Positions 10,780 through 23,204 are shown, counted from the stretch's first letter. The stretch: 64,000 bases of DNA from Malania oleifera (GCF_029873635.1 NC_080423.1:100626991-100690990); one strand, 5' to 3'. Made by a program: numbers and translations. Notes: a model not told the origin generated them from the letters alone.

Positions 10780-12095
10780 CAAGTAGACAGGACAACATCC
10801 AAGTAAGCATAAGGTTCAAACTTATATTGAAGAAGCAACGAGCAAAAGGTCATTACCAAAGTTCAACGCATGGAACACCTGAAGTACAACCATCTAGAGC
10901 ATATATGAACATTTATATTGTTTGTATGATTGTTGGGTTGTGTGAGAGTAGGAACTACTTTGTAACTCTTGTGTGTGTGATATGATCAAGAATACATTGT
11001 AAGAGCTAAGTAATTGCATATGCATTTAGTTCATAGTAGCATAGAACATTAAAACCGAGTTAATGCATGCATACCAAGTCATAACACTGCATAAGATGTC
11101 AAAATGAGTTTCAAAATAAGTTTTATCTACAAGACATCTTACATTTGGTAAAAACTACACTTGGGCAAGGTTGGAACATAATTAGAACATACACATGTCA
11201 TTTGAACTTGTCCTGGCACATTTAGATACTTATTTGTGTAGAAGATCAGGGGACTTGTCGACTAGTGCAGACACTCGTCGACGAGGAGATCCTGAGACCA
11301 GTTTGAAACTTGTAGAGAAGACTTGTCGATGATAGCAAGGCACTCGTTGACTAGTGCATGTGTGTGACTCGTCGACCAGTCCATGGACTCATCGACGAGT
11401 GGCCTTGAGTAGACTATAATAAATGCGCGATAATAGCTAGCTTTTTCATTGTATTATCTCCATTAATGCCTAACGGCTAGCCAACGAATTGTTCGTCTCT
11501 TTGGCCATAAATATACCCCATTAGCATTCATTTCTACATTGATAGAGCATTTGGTTGTTGAGATAATTAGTGAAGCATTCATTCTAGGTCTTCATATTAC
11601 TCAAGCTCTCTTGTACTCTATTCTAGTTTGCATATCACTTGCTGAAAGAGAGTAGTGTGAGGCTTTATTTGTATCATCAGCTCAAGAAGGAGCATCATCT
11701 TGTAATATCCACATTTGTTGTTGTTTGTGAATCTTGAAGGTTCTTGGTGAGCTTTCGTTAAGGTGATTCTTGGTGAACACCTGGGTTGAGGCTCTTGGTG
11801 AGCGGTTCGGTTTTGAACCTATGTTGTAAAGGCTTCTCCGTCTTGAAGGGGATTGCTTATTGGATTTGGGAATCCTTGAGTTGGACTCAAGGCATGGACG
11901 TAGGCTTGGTTCCGAACCACGTTAACATTGTTGTGTCAAGCTCCTCTTCCCTTATCTCTCTTACTTTACTTGCTTGTATTTATTTGCTTTGAAATATATT
12001 GTGGTATATTACTCTTGCGTCTTGCCAAGGAATTTTTGTGTTTGTAAAAAAATTCATTATCCGTGAAGAACGTCTATTGACCCCCCTTTAGATGC
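10780..12095 (+). repeat. Copia LTR D (boundaries approximate)
   Basis: The segment has the parts of the A/B/C LTRs in the same order: a palindrome array (11253-11401), a TATA-like CCATAAATATACC (about 11505-11517), the block GGCATGGACGTAGGC then GAACCACGTTAA (about 11890-11925), and an end resembling CACCCCCC (about 12080). The start could not be fixed. It lacks the TTTGATAATGAC block of A, B and C. It may be the 3' LTR of a short non-autonomous element whose 5' LTR is A, but the two are too different to be a young pair. 12096-12230 holds nothing recognisable. Confidence 0.55.
11253..11401 (+). promoter_or_regulatory. TCGTCGACGA array of LTR D
   Basis: Six copies of a 14-bp palindrome occur in 149 bp. 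They include ACTTGTCGACTAGT at 11253-11266, ACTCGTCGACGAG at 11273-11285, and copies near 11321, 11342, 11367 and 11388. The core TCGTCGACGA is the same as in the Ty3/Tekay LTRs at 2912-3053 and 6865-7028, although this LTR is of copia type. The TATA-like box is about 104 bp downstream. Confidence 0.7.
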
Positions 12096-12230
12096 ACAGC
12101 CGGGCTGACAAATTTATTTATGGAAATTTGCACCTCATGCCCAACTGGGTTTGGGGGCGCGACACTTGGGCCCAACTATGTATATAAGCATCCATCATCC
12201 ACTAATTTTTCTCGTGGGACAAACTCATAA

Positions 12231-12431
12231 TGTAATAACCCAAAAAAAAAAATGGTTGTACGAGATTAGTGGGGTGATTTCAAATAATAAAAATAAAATA
12301 AATAAATATTAAAAAATATTTAAAATAATAAAATTTAATTAATTTATTAATTTTTAAAAATAATTAAAATTTAATTTTATTAATTAAATAAATTATTAAT
12401 ATTATTAATTAAATATTATATTATATTATTA

Positions 12432-12470
<39 letters not shown>

Positions 12471-14816
12471 TAAAGAAGCTTCAGGATCAATATTTAGGGA
12501 GGAAAGCTGCGTAGAGACCCCCCCAGAGTCTCTCTCTCTCCCTGTTCTCTCTCCCTCTCTCCTCATTTTCTTGATGGATACTCGCCCAATCGAAAATCAT
12601 AAAATACCGTTGGGCTCCATTTTCCGCTACCGTCATTTCTACTAGAGCGAATTAGTTATAGGAGCGGCGTAGGCGTATCTCCTTGGGTAAGCTAAATTTC
12701 CACTTTTACCTCAATTTCTTGTAAATTTTAAGCCCAATTGATGATCGGACACTACCACGAGAATTTAGGGATAATTTTCTACAAGTCTAGCAGAGCGGAT
12801 TTCTCGTGGGGCCGTCGTATGGATAACCTCAAAATTGGGATAAGAGGGTTATTAAGGGGCTAGTTATTATTTAATTAATGTTGATTTAGAAATGTTAGAA
12901 TATTGGGCATTCTGAGGTTGGAGTAGGGTTTTTAGAATTTAGGGCCCGTGTGAGCACCATAGGTGTAATTTCGGGACCCTACAAGCGTAATTTAGAAAAC
13001 TAAATGAAGGTGTTAAATATTAGTTTAAATGTTAATTTGGAGTATATAAAGCCTAGGGAAGGTTATATGGGTATTATTTTGGGAAATGAGTTAATTAATC
13101 TGGGAAAAACGCGAATTGTAGAATTTGAGTTTCGGGTGCCAAGGGCGTAGGATCTGGGTTTTAACGAGACTCTCAGTAAGTCAGGTAAGGGGAATAAATT
13201 ATAGCAGTATTTTTACATTATTGATTGAGTGAATTTTGGAAAATAAAGTTATGGTATTTTCCCTTGTGAAATTAATACATTAGGAATATTAGATGAAAAC
13301 TGTGTGGCATATGATGCAAAATGAAAAATGTGAAATATAATGATGAGTAATTTATGAGAAAATAATGAAATGAGAATTATTGATATGTTAGTGGATAATA
13401 ATGAAATATGGTAATTATGTGTGAATAGAAATGATTTTTATGAAAATGAGATTGTGTAAATTACTGATATGGGTTTGAGAAAATGTTCAAATACGTGAAA
13501 CATGATACGTATTATTATGAGATGAATTGAGATATACCGATATGAGATTAATGGTGTATATTGATATGAAAATATTGAAACGAGAATTCTAAAACGTATA
13601 TACTGAAATGTGAAAATAGGAAATATGAATACTGCAATATGGAATTAAAATGTGATTATTGAATTGGGTATACTAACTGTGAATACTGGGAAAATGTGAA
13701 CATTGTAAAGTGCGACCACTACAATGGGATCATTGAAATATGATTGATGAAATGCCAATACAACATAATGATTGTAGGTATGTGGTAATGATAACCCTGA
13801 TGAATGGTTATGGAAACCCTAATGATGGGTTGTGATATTGAGCATGGTACCGTTGTTAGTGGTATAGTGCAACCACACGGACTCTTGGAGCGTGTGGCGT
13901 GATAGTCGACTGAGCTGTTTAGTAGAATTGTTGTGCCCCCTGAGTCCGAATCAGGGTTATAGGTTGGCCAGTCGTACTACAGATGCGAGATATGTGATAT
14001 GATATTTTGATCTAACCGATTCGGTCAACCGCGGTTAGATCCATCCTTCGGGCCGCACAACCTTGACCATGGGGGGAAGCATGGTGTGGAAAGAAAGATC
14101 CTCAAGGTAGCCATGAGTTACAGACACGATGTTGGTACTAGGTACCAAGGATACTCATGAGCTGGATAGTGAAATGGAAATGGAAAGTGGAAGAATGTTA
14201 GAAATGGGATAAAATGAGAAATGAAAGAAATAATGGAAAATGAGAAATGGAGAATGATAAAATTGAGAAATGGATCCATTTGAGTTAATAATATAAAAAA
14301 AGTTGAGGCGAAGTGAAACTCTTCGCCTGAGGGCTTACTGAGTAAGGTGAGTGCCCTGATAGGTATCAGATGTGGCCATACCAGGCTGCATAACGTGTTA
14401 GGACAGAGGGAAGCTACTCGTATAGGCAGGTAATCTTCCCTATTCTCAGGAGTTTCACAGGTAAATATGTGTTGGAAATTAATGAAATTGAGAAATGGTT
14501 TTAAAGCTTATAAAAACTTGTGTTGTTTATTTATATGATTATGAAAATGTGTATATCAGTGTATTTTTCTCAGATGAAATGATGATTTGAAGTAAAGTGT
14601 GTTATAACTGAACTCATATTACCACACACTGTAAATAATTTATTCCTTCTTAATGAGATATGTATCACCCAAATTATCTAAATTTTTCAGGGAACAGAGA
14701 TAGGCCAAGTGATACAGCTCCGAGACCGTAGGGAGCTGAGACCCTGATACACAGGGTAAGTTATTGGACTAGGGAGATGTAATTTCCATAGGGTTGTGTT
14801 GTTTTTGGGTATGTGA

Positions 14817-14851
<35 letters not shown>

Positions 14852-15065
14852 ACTCTGGGTATTGTATTTTGATTGTTATGTATATACCGTCTTCTGCTGT
14901 TAGGGTGTATAAATGAAATGACTATTTAATCGATACCCAATGTGGCTCAGGTCATATGGGTAGTAATAGGGTTGTTAACGTGGCTGATTTATGAATATTG
15001 TTGATGACGAGTGAATAATTATTATTGTTTATAAAAAAAATTTGTACGAAATTCCGGGCGTCCCA
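12231..15065 (+). repeat. Solo LTR, second Tekay-like family (family 2)
   Basis: It begins TGTAATAACCC and ends GGGCGTCCCA. The 5-bp flanks CATAA (12226-12230) and TATAA (15066-15070) differ by one transition, as expected of an old target duplication. It contains an AT-rich start, a (TA)n run at about 12437-12470, AGAAGCTTCAGG, a CT-rich stretch, a block around 14330-14450 (CTTACTGAGTAAGGTGAGTG) and a second (TA)n at about 14821-14848. Related LTRs lie at 23100, 26267 and 28156. There is no coding capacity and no adjacent PBS, so it is a solo LTR of about 2.8 kb. Confidence 0.7.
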
Positions 15066-15084
15066 TATAAGTGGAATTTTCAAC

Positions 15085-16125
15085 TGGATAGTTGAACAAA
15101 GGTTAAGGTTAGAAATGGAGGTTTCAAAAAATTAATTTATTTTTATATCTGCGAGATGTATTAAAGAAGCTACAGAAGTTCTATGGTGAATTTAAGAAAA
15201 AAAATAAACTAAGAGGTGCATATGTGGTAAGTATACTAATGTCATTAAAAATATGCATAATAGAGCAACGACTAGTTTTAAGATTATAAGAGGAGAGGCT
15301 AAGGAATTTTCAACCATAATAGGTATATATTAAGGAGCTACTTTGAGCATTTATATTTCTTACTCTAAAGATAAATGAACTTATTAGCAGTATTCAAAAT
15401 GAGGTTCCATGTAATATGTTGTTTGCAGGTGATATTGTTTGATTGATAAAACTAGGGCTGGAACACCGCCTAATTAGAATTATGAAGATAAATTTTAGAA
15501 TCACAATAAATCTTCATAATTCTAAATATAATTTCATAGTAGGAGGGATAGTAGAGACAAGGTTAAACTTGATGCTTTAGAAATCAAAATTCTAGTAGAT
15601 TTTGATACCTTGGATATATTATGTAGTTTAAAGGAGAAATTGAAAAAGATATAATATTGTGAGCTAAGGCAGGTTGGGTAAAATGGAAAGATGCTTCAAG
15701 TGTGTTGTAAAACTAACTATGTTATACAGATCAACATATTTGACAATTAAGAAACAACATACTAAAAAAAAAAAAGGTTTTTGAAATGAGAATGTTATGG
15801 TGAATGAGTAATATAACATTAAAAGATAAATTAAAGAATGACATATTTGCATTAAGTATAACTCCTATTAAAGATAAGGTAAGAGAAGGATGACTTAAAT
15901 AACTTTGACAATTGCAATATAGGCTAAATAGTGTGCCAGTAAGGAAGCATGACTTAATAGAAGGGGTAAGAATAACCCTAAAATGACTTGAAATGAGATA
16001 GTGAATAAGGACTTAATAGCCCTAAATTTATTGGAAAAAATTGTCTATGATTGTGTAAATTGACAAAAAAACATTCATGTTATCCCACTTAGAGGGAGTA
16101 AAGGTTTGATTTGTCATTATTGTTG
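15085..16125 (+). pseudogene. RTE-type LINE, 5'-truncated reverse transcriptase and tail
   Basis: Broken plus-strand frames match the C-terminal half of a plant RTE-like LINE. They include VVEQRLRLE, the palm region with FADDIVLIDKTR near 15430, the conserved tail region, and the end block near 16050-16100 followed by a TTG/ATT-rich terminus. The reading frame has many stops and indels, so the copy is old. Its 5' edge lies about 15 bp from the end of the solo LTR. A better-preserved relative is the copy at 52960-55065. Confidence 0.75.
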
Positions 16126-16380
16126 TTGTATAAATTTTTTAAAAATGATTTAAAAGTATTTCTCTATTCTCTAATATAATTTTTAAAATAATGACACCCC
16201 AGTTCTGATATATAACTTACATTTAATAATCTCTATTATTAGAAAAAGAATTCCCTTTTTTGGTATGACTTTTTAAACCATCTAAGATACCCTCATAACT
16301 ATTTATATAATCTCAAAACATTCATAGAACCACCCATAACTAGCCAAAGTGTCCTTACATTAGAACATCTAATTTGTTTG

Positions 16381-16731
16381 TGTTAGGACCCTGTGAACAA
16401 TAAGCAAGTACTAGAAATTGAGAGACACCAAAAATTTACGTGGTTCGATCAAGATCAACCTACGTCCACAAAGCACACCACAATTCACTAAAACCACAGG
16501 GAAAGAAAATACAATCTCTCAGGCCTCTTTTCTCTCTTCCTCCTCTCTATTCTGTCTATCTCTCAACAACTCCTCTATTTATAGATAGCTGGTAATAAAT
16601 CTCAATAAATCACAATAAATCAAATTTGAGGAATTACATTCATCTAAAATAAATGGTCGCAGATTACAACTTACGAACGCGTCTCCAGCTTGCAGATCAC
16701 ATCTCACGCCTCTCTTGGCTCTAGCACAACA
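16381..16731 (-). repeat. 3' LTR of copia-1
   Basis: The 351-bp LTR runs from TGTTGTGC (minus, 16731) to CCTAACA (16381). The purine-rich tract AAGTGGGAGAT at 16732-16742 (minus sense) is the plus-strand primer. CTCTATTTATAGATAG near 16570-16590 contains a TATA-like core in either orientation. Upstream, 16126-16380 holds nothing recognisable. Confidence 0.88.
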
Positions 16732-16807
16732 ATCTCCCACTTAGAGACGGAGACGCCCGCTCAACCAGTATTAGTATATGAATAAATGATGTGCTCAACA
16801 TATGTCT

Positions 16808-18299
16808 TCAGACATGAATACCAACTGAAGTTGAACACAACTTCAACTTCTCTATAGTCACCACCTTAGTTAACATATCTACCGGATTTCTGTTACCTTG
16901 GATTTTTTCAAGTGTCAACACGCCGTCCTCTATCAGAGATCTAACGAAGTGATAACGCAATCCAATATGTTTAGTTCTAGAATGAAATGCAGAGTTCTTT
17001 GCCAGATGTATCGCACTCTGACTGACACTATACAAAACATTCCTCTCCTACTTTAATCCAAGCTCCATTAACAAACTCTAAAGCCAAATCATCTCTTGAC
17101 TGACTTCTATCACTGCTACATACTCAGCTTCTGTAGTGGATAGAATAACAATATTCTGTATCTGTGACATCCAACTAACAGCTGTTGTGCCAACAGTGAA
17201 TATATACCTGGTGGTGCTTTTGCGATGATCAATTTCACCTGCAAAATCAGTATCTACAAACCCTTGGATTTTCGAATCCCTTTTGCCGAAACATAGGCAC
17301 TTATCAATAGTGCCACGTAGATATCTCAAAATCCACTTCACTGCGTCCCAGTGTGTCTTCCCTAGATTTGACATATACTTGCTGACAACTCCCACTGCTT
17401 GGCCAATATCTGGTTTGGTACCAACCATAGCATACATGAGACTTCCAATGGCTGAGGCGTATGGTACCTTAGCCATGAAGTCTTTTTCTTCATCTGTTTG
17501 GGGAGACTGATCCTTAGAGAGACGGAAGTGACCTGCTAATGGTGTATTTACAACTTTGGCGTTGCTCATGTTAAACCTTTTGTAAAACACGACTGATGTA
17601 CTCTGGCTGAGATAACCACAACGTTCCTTGTTGCTTATCTCTAGAGATCCGTATCCTAAGAATTTGCTTTGCAGGACCCAAGTCTTTCATATCAAATTCC
17701 TCTAACAATTGCTACTTCAATTTTCTGATCTCTTCTATATCTGATCCTGCAACTAACATATCATCAACATATAATAATAAGATAATATAGCTAGTACGAT
17801 ACCTCTTGAAGTAGCAACAGTGGTCGGCATTGCACTTCTAAAAATTGTTCCTCTACATACAGCTGTCAACTTTCTTGTACCACTGCCTAGGAGCTTATTT
17901 GAGACCATACAAACTCTTCTTCAATTTGCATACAAGATTCTCTTTACCTTTAGCTGAGAAACCTTCTGGCTGTTGCATATAAATTTCCTCATCAAGATCA
18001 CCGTAAAGAAATGTTGTCTTCACATCCAACTGCTCAAGATGTAGACCCTCTAAGGCAATAATACTCAAGACAGATCTGATGGCTGTCAGCTTCACAGCTG
18101 GTGCAAAAATATTAGTGTAGTCAATTCCTTCCTTCTGTTCAAAACCTTGGACTACTAATTGGGTTTTATACCTCTTGGATCTATCATGCTCTTCTTTGAT
18201 CCTGTACACCCATTTTTTGTAAAGAGCCTTCGTACCATTGGGAAACTTAACTAGTTCCCATGTTTTGTTGGAGTTAAGAGACTTCATCTTATCTTTCAT
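16808..18299 (-). pseudogene. copia-1 reverse transcriptase and RNase H
   Basis: The reverse transcriptase begins in the frame over 17895-18299 (TWELVKFPNGTKALYKKWVY and LEQLDVKTTFLYGDL). It continues out of frame through an intact YVDD near 17770-17780. RNase H lies in 17078-17590 (the stretch ending in LSTTEAEYVAV) and 16808-17035. The parts are split by stops and frameshifts at about 17890, 17600 and 17040. The enzyme would copy element RNA into DNA in virus-like particles, but this copy cannot make it. Confidence 0.88.
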
Positions 18300-18308
18300 T
18301 GCAAGCTC

Positions 18309-19990
18309 CTACTTGCTCGAATCTCCTGCCTGACATGATTCAACATAGCATTCAGAAACTCCTCCATCTGTAAGAAGTAAATGATTCCCATACCTCCTAT
18401 TTGGTACATGCTGCCGAGAAGATCTCCTAAGCTCTGGTGCTAGAGTAGGAGGTGATGGTGCAACAATCTGCTCCACAGGTTCTTCTGCCTGAGGATTCTT
18501 GGTATTCTGCTGAGGATTCTCGATGTTCTGTTGACAAATCCTTACACCTTCTAGAACATCATTTACATCTACAAAGGTTGTTTCAAACTCTGTAGATTCT
18601 GTTGTGTGTCTATTTTTGTACATTACCTTTTCATCAAAAATCATATCTCTGCTTCTGATTACCTTTTTGTTTTCATCATCCCAAATGCGATACCTATATT
18701 CATCTCCACCATAATCGGCGAAGGTGCATTTCTGAGATTTCAGATCCAGCTTATTCTTGACATGATCATTGATATGTATATATGCAACACAACCAAAAAC
18801 TCTCAAATGTGAAAATCTTATCTCTTTATTACTCCATACTTCTTCTGGTAGATTATAGTCCAATGGTATTGATGGACACCTGTTAATCAAATAAGCTGTT
18901 GCATTGACAACTTTTGCCCAAAACATCTTTGGCAAGCCTAACTACATAAGCATGCTTTTGGCTTTTTCTATCAATGTTCTATTCATCCGCTTGGATACGT
19001 CATTATGTTGAGGCGTATCGGACACAGTTCTTTCCATTTTGATACGATGCTCATAGCAGAATTTCTTGAACTCGGTGTCAATATACTCACCACCGTTATC
19101 TATTCTCATCTTCTTGATTTTCAAACCAGTTTCATTTTCTACCATTGCTTTCCAAATTTTAAAAGCATAAAAAATATCATATTTATATTTCAGGAAGTAA
19201 ACCCATACCTTTCGTGAATGATCGTCAATAAATGTTACGAAGTAATGCTTCCCACTTGGGGATGAAATGGTCGTTGGTTTCCATACATCTAAATGGACTA
19301 GCTCAAGTCTCTCCTTCTTTGGGGTACTGATGTTCGTGTGGAAACTGACCCTCTTCTATTTCCTAAATATGCAATCCTCACATGTGTCAATCTTCACCAA
19401 CAGTAAATCACTCAACTTACCCTTTGAGTGCATCACCCTGAGTCCCTTCTCACTTAGGTGTCCGAGTCATTGATGTCATATGTTGCTATCATCATTTCCT
19501 GTAACAACTGTAATAGACATGCATGCATTATGAGTTACATAAAGAGTACCACTTTTCTTACCTTGTACAATCGTCAATGCACCCTTCAAAATCTTCCATT
19601 CATCACCAATGATATCCTTCATCTGCCAGTTAACCAACTGAGATCAAATTCTTCTTCAGGTCTGGAATATATCTGACATCTCTTAGCTTCCATACTAGCC
19701 CATTCATCTTGATTTTCACTATCCCCTTGCTTGCAATGTCCCAAGGTTGATCATTGTCAAGATATACTTTACCGAAATTACCTTATGTATACTCCTCTAG
19801 GCAATCTCTGCTACAAGTGGCATGTAATGAAGCTCTAGAGTCTAACACCCAAGACTCATTTTTGCTCTCTAAAGAGCTGATCAACATATCATCATTTTCT
19901 AAAGCAACATTTGCTTCTGTCTTTGACTTTGTCTCATATTCTTTCTTTAGAATTTTGCACTGGTTCTTGTAATGACCAGTTTTTCCATAG
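18309..19990 (-). pseudogene. copia-1 protease and integrase
   Basis: Going down the minus strand, the protease region (about 19700-19990) has DSR where copia proteases have the catalytic DSG. The integrase core follows with IDNGGEYIDTEF and TPQHNDVSKRMNRTL (18942-19145). The integrase C-terminal half (18309-18935) is an uninterrupted frame with AYLINRCPS and LRVFGCVAYIH, ending in a linker rich in proline and glutamine. Stops and frameshifts separate these pieces, and the usual NGVAER motif is altered to NDVSKR. Confidence 0.85.
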
Positions 19991-20018
19991 TTCCAATACT
20001 CAATAATTTTTGTGCCCT

Positions 20019-20724
20019 AGGAACCTGTGTCTTGAGAACCTCTGGGATTCTTGGATTTAGACCGCCTGTGCCTAGATCTGCCGTGGTTGTTTGATCGTCC
20101 ATGCCTGTTTCCTCTGCCTCGACTTTCCATGTTCAAGGCTGAACTCGAAGTGGAACCATGGTTTGATTGTATTCTGATTTCTTTCGTCAAAATCATGTTG
20201 ACTACCTCATCGTATACAAGCTTTGATTTCCCCGTGGAGCAACTGATTGCAGTAACAACACCATTCCAACTTTCAGGTAACTGACTGAGAATTAATAGGG
20301 CACAAATCTCACTATCAAATGTAATCCTGATTGAGGCGAGTTGATCCGACAACTCATTAAAATTATTCAAATGTCTGCTAAAACTTTCACCTGTAGACAT
20401 GGTCATAGTAAATAATCTTTTCATAAGATGTACCTTAATAGCGGCTGATGGCTGCTCGTACATATTAGAAAGTGCATCCATCAGAGACTTGGTGGTTGAT
20501 ATGTGCTTGATATTAAATGCCACAGACTTTGACAACGTCATTATGATAGCTCTGAGAGCTTTCCGATCAAGCAACTCCCACTCATCCTCGTTCATAGATG
20601 TTGGCTTACCCTTCAATGGTAAGTGCAACTCCTTCCCAAACAAGTAATCTTCAATCAACATTTTCTAGAAACTGAAATTGTTGCTGTTGAACATCTCGAT
20701 CTTTGAGCTCTTTTTGTTTGACAT
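20019..20724 (-). pseudogene. copia-1 gag
   Basis: The open frame over 20017-20661 carries the copia gag (UBN2-type) core, with SLMDALSNMYEQPSA and LPESWNGVVTAIS, and an Arg/Gly/Ser-rich tail. The start was probably near 20724, but a stop interrupts the frame at about 20666. Just past the 3' end in another frame, the zinc knuckle reads YWNYGKTGHYKNQC, so the first two metal-binding cysteines are both tyrosine. The leader 20725-21412 holds imperfect GTGGG(T/G)TCCACTA repeats and no gene. Confidence 0.85.
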
Positions 20725-21426
20725 CTTGATTCACTGATCTAAAAATAGAATTAGCTCAAATGGACAGCACAGTTGGATCCAGAATGGTTGAAAACGTTAA
20801 AAATGGTTCAAGTCGTTCGAGAAATGGACCCAAAATGACTATGAAAAACCTGATCAAAGATCAGGTCAAACCTAGTCAAATTTGGTCAATTGTTGCTGGC
20901 GTGGTAGGTGTGGGGTCCACTACTGACATGGCGCTAATGTGGCACTGTGAGACCCACCTACTGGCATATTATGTGGGTCCCACTAGTGATGTGGCGGTGA
21001 CACGGCAGATGACGAGGCGCTGACTCAATGCTGATAGGACGCATGACTCACTGGCTCACTGATGTGGACAGACTGGGTATGGATCCGGGTTTGGGTCTGG
21101 AGCTAGTTTTTGGGTCGGGTCGAGGGTTGCCAGTTTGGGTTGAGGCATTCGGGTGAGGAAGACGCATGGCACGCATGTGGGCGAGTGGCTGGTCACCAGA
21201 GCGTGACGGCATGTGACGACACGGACAACTTTGGCGAGGCGCGTGGTGGCGCGTGTGATGCCGTCTGAACTCCTTTCGAGCTCCGATTTGCACTGTCGGC
21301 TTTGTCTCGACAAGATGAACGTGATGGTGGCCTCAAAATTCAATTTCGAGCTACTGCACAAAGCTCTGTTTTCAGTGAAAATCTCCAATCTGGTCTTTTT
21401 ACTCCAAACCAGGCTCTGATACCACT

Positions 21427-21777
21427 TGTTAGGACCCTATGAGTAATAAGCAAGCACTAGAAAATTGAAAGATACCAGAAATTTACGTGATTCGGTCAAG
21501 ATTGACTTACATCCTCGGAGCACACCACAATTCACTGAAACCACTAAGAAAGAAAATATAATCTCTCAGGCCTCTCTTCTCTCTTCCTCACACTCTCTTC
21601 CTCCTCTCTGTTCTGTCTATCTCTCAACAGCTCCTCTATTTATAGATAGCTTGTAATAAATCTCAATAAATCACAATAAATCAAATTTGAAGAATTACAT
21701 TCATTTAAAATAAATGGCTGCAGATTACAACTTGCGAACACGTCTCCAGCTTGCAGATCACAGCTCATGCGTCTCCG
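21427..21777 (-). repeat. 5' LTR of copia-1 (outer end truncated)
   Basis: It aligns with 16381-16731 over nearly its whole length but stops at GCGTCTC near 21777, lacking the last part of the other copy. It has one 13-bp CTCTTCCTC-type expansion. The PBS TGGTATCAGAGC (minus) lies two bases inside, at 21413-21424. Confidence 0.85.
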
Positions 21778-22458
21778 GGTTTAAATTAAATTTAAATACC
21801 TTTAACTCTTATTCATTTATACTACAAATATTTCCTCAAAATAAATATATAATTTTAGAAAAACTCGTGGAGCATGCACAAAATGCATGCCCACTAGAAA
21901 TAGTGATGGTTTAGATAACCGAATTGAAGTTCTAAACACTAAATCAAACCAAAAATTTTAATCTAGTATTTTTGTATACTGAAACTAATTCGAACTCATT
22001 GGCTTATTGATAGTGTGTGTAACCACTGGTAACCAAATAGTACGATTTGATTATCTGATCCAAACCAATTCTTACAACATCATTTTTTTAAGAAAAAAAT
22101 TAAGTAGATTTTTTATTTTGATTTATTTATATAAATCAATCATTCAAAAATATTTGTACATACTATTTCTCAGTTTAGGATATATTATGTATATTGTTAT
22201 ATAATAATATATAATATAGATATTGTATTTTTTTGAATAAATGTATATATCGATTCAACTCGGGCAACCATCAGTTTATTAAACATTAAAAATCAAAAAT
22301 CGAATGTAATTGACCAAAACAAATTTTTTAATCGAACATTCAATTCGCTTTGATCAAATTAGATTTTCAGTTCCATTCAATTTACAAATATTCTTCAATA
22401 GCCCTAATGCCCACAATTAGTAGTAGAAGAAGAACAACAATAACAACAACAAAAACAA

Positions 22459-22504
<46 letters not shown>

Positions 22505-23099
22505 GTTGTTGTTGTTGTTGTTGTTGTTGTTAACTTGCCTCGGGTCAATCTTGAACAAATGAAGTTCCATTGTTTTCATTAACAATTTTGAAAAATAAAC
22601 TAAAGGCACTTTTTAGTATAAAAAAAAGATAATAATATACTTGTTTTTATTTTCAAAACCAACTATATAAGAACTTTTTTGGATCCATAACCAAAGGGCT
22701 AAACATTTATATTTTCTGTTTTATATTTTTTTGTTTGTTTATGTTTTGGTTGTTGTTGATTTTTAACTATTTCAAAAATAAAAGATTAGATTATATGATT
22801 TTTAAGTTATTTTAGCAATATATTATCACGACACTTTAATATCAAAATTTACTTTTGTGAATCAAGTCATTTGTTTTATACATAAAATTTAATGAAAATT
22901 AAAAAATGACCATGTGAATCAATAATATAATTAAAGAAAATATTATAATTCTTATAATATTTTTAAAAAATATCTAAACTCTCACAACTTGTTTTGTTTT
23001 TTTTTCAAGCGCAATTTTATTTTAGTATTAAAAAACAATTTTTGTGATGTGACTGTGAAACTTAGATTTTTCAAATTTCAAAAAATTATAATCCTCACT
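21778..23099. other. AT-rich intergenic DNA without recognisable gene
   Basis: No supported gene is present. The main feature is a compound microsatellite at about 22458-22530, (TTA)n followed by (TTG)n. The poly-leucine and poly-asparagine open frames over it are translation artefacts. Confidence 0.7.
22458..22530. repeat. Compound (TTA)n(TTG)n microsatellite
   Basis: A run of about 15 TTA units passes directly into about 9 TTG units, preceded by an (AAC/ACA)-rich stretch at about 22431-22457. The adjoining complementary parts (AAC upstream and GTT downstream) could fold back on each other. Confidence 0.9.
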
Positions 23100-23152
23100 T
23101 GTAATGACCCAAAAATAATATGCATGCAAGTGTAATAATCATAATAATAATA

Positions 23153-23185
<33 letters not shown>

Positions 23186-23204
23186 TAATATAATATTATA
23201 ATAT

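Larger units (their letters stand above)
16381..21777 (-). mobile_element. Ty1/copia element copia-1
   Basis: A 5.4-kb element with a 3' LTR (16381-16731), pol (16808 to about 19990), gag (about 20019-20724), leader, PBS (21413-21424, TGGTATCAGAGC on minus) and 5' LTR (21427-21777). Domain order protease, integrase, reverse transcriptase, RNase H defines copia. The two LTRs differ by many transitions and small indels (I estimate about 10 percent by eye), so the insertion is old. The last 17 or so bases of the 5' LTR are missing at 21777, so the target duplication cannot be confirmed. Confidence 0.9.

Noticed and set aside
22350-22609. Poly-leucine and poly-asparagine open frames
   Set aside because: They are translations of the (TTA)n(TTG)n microsatellite.
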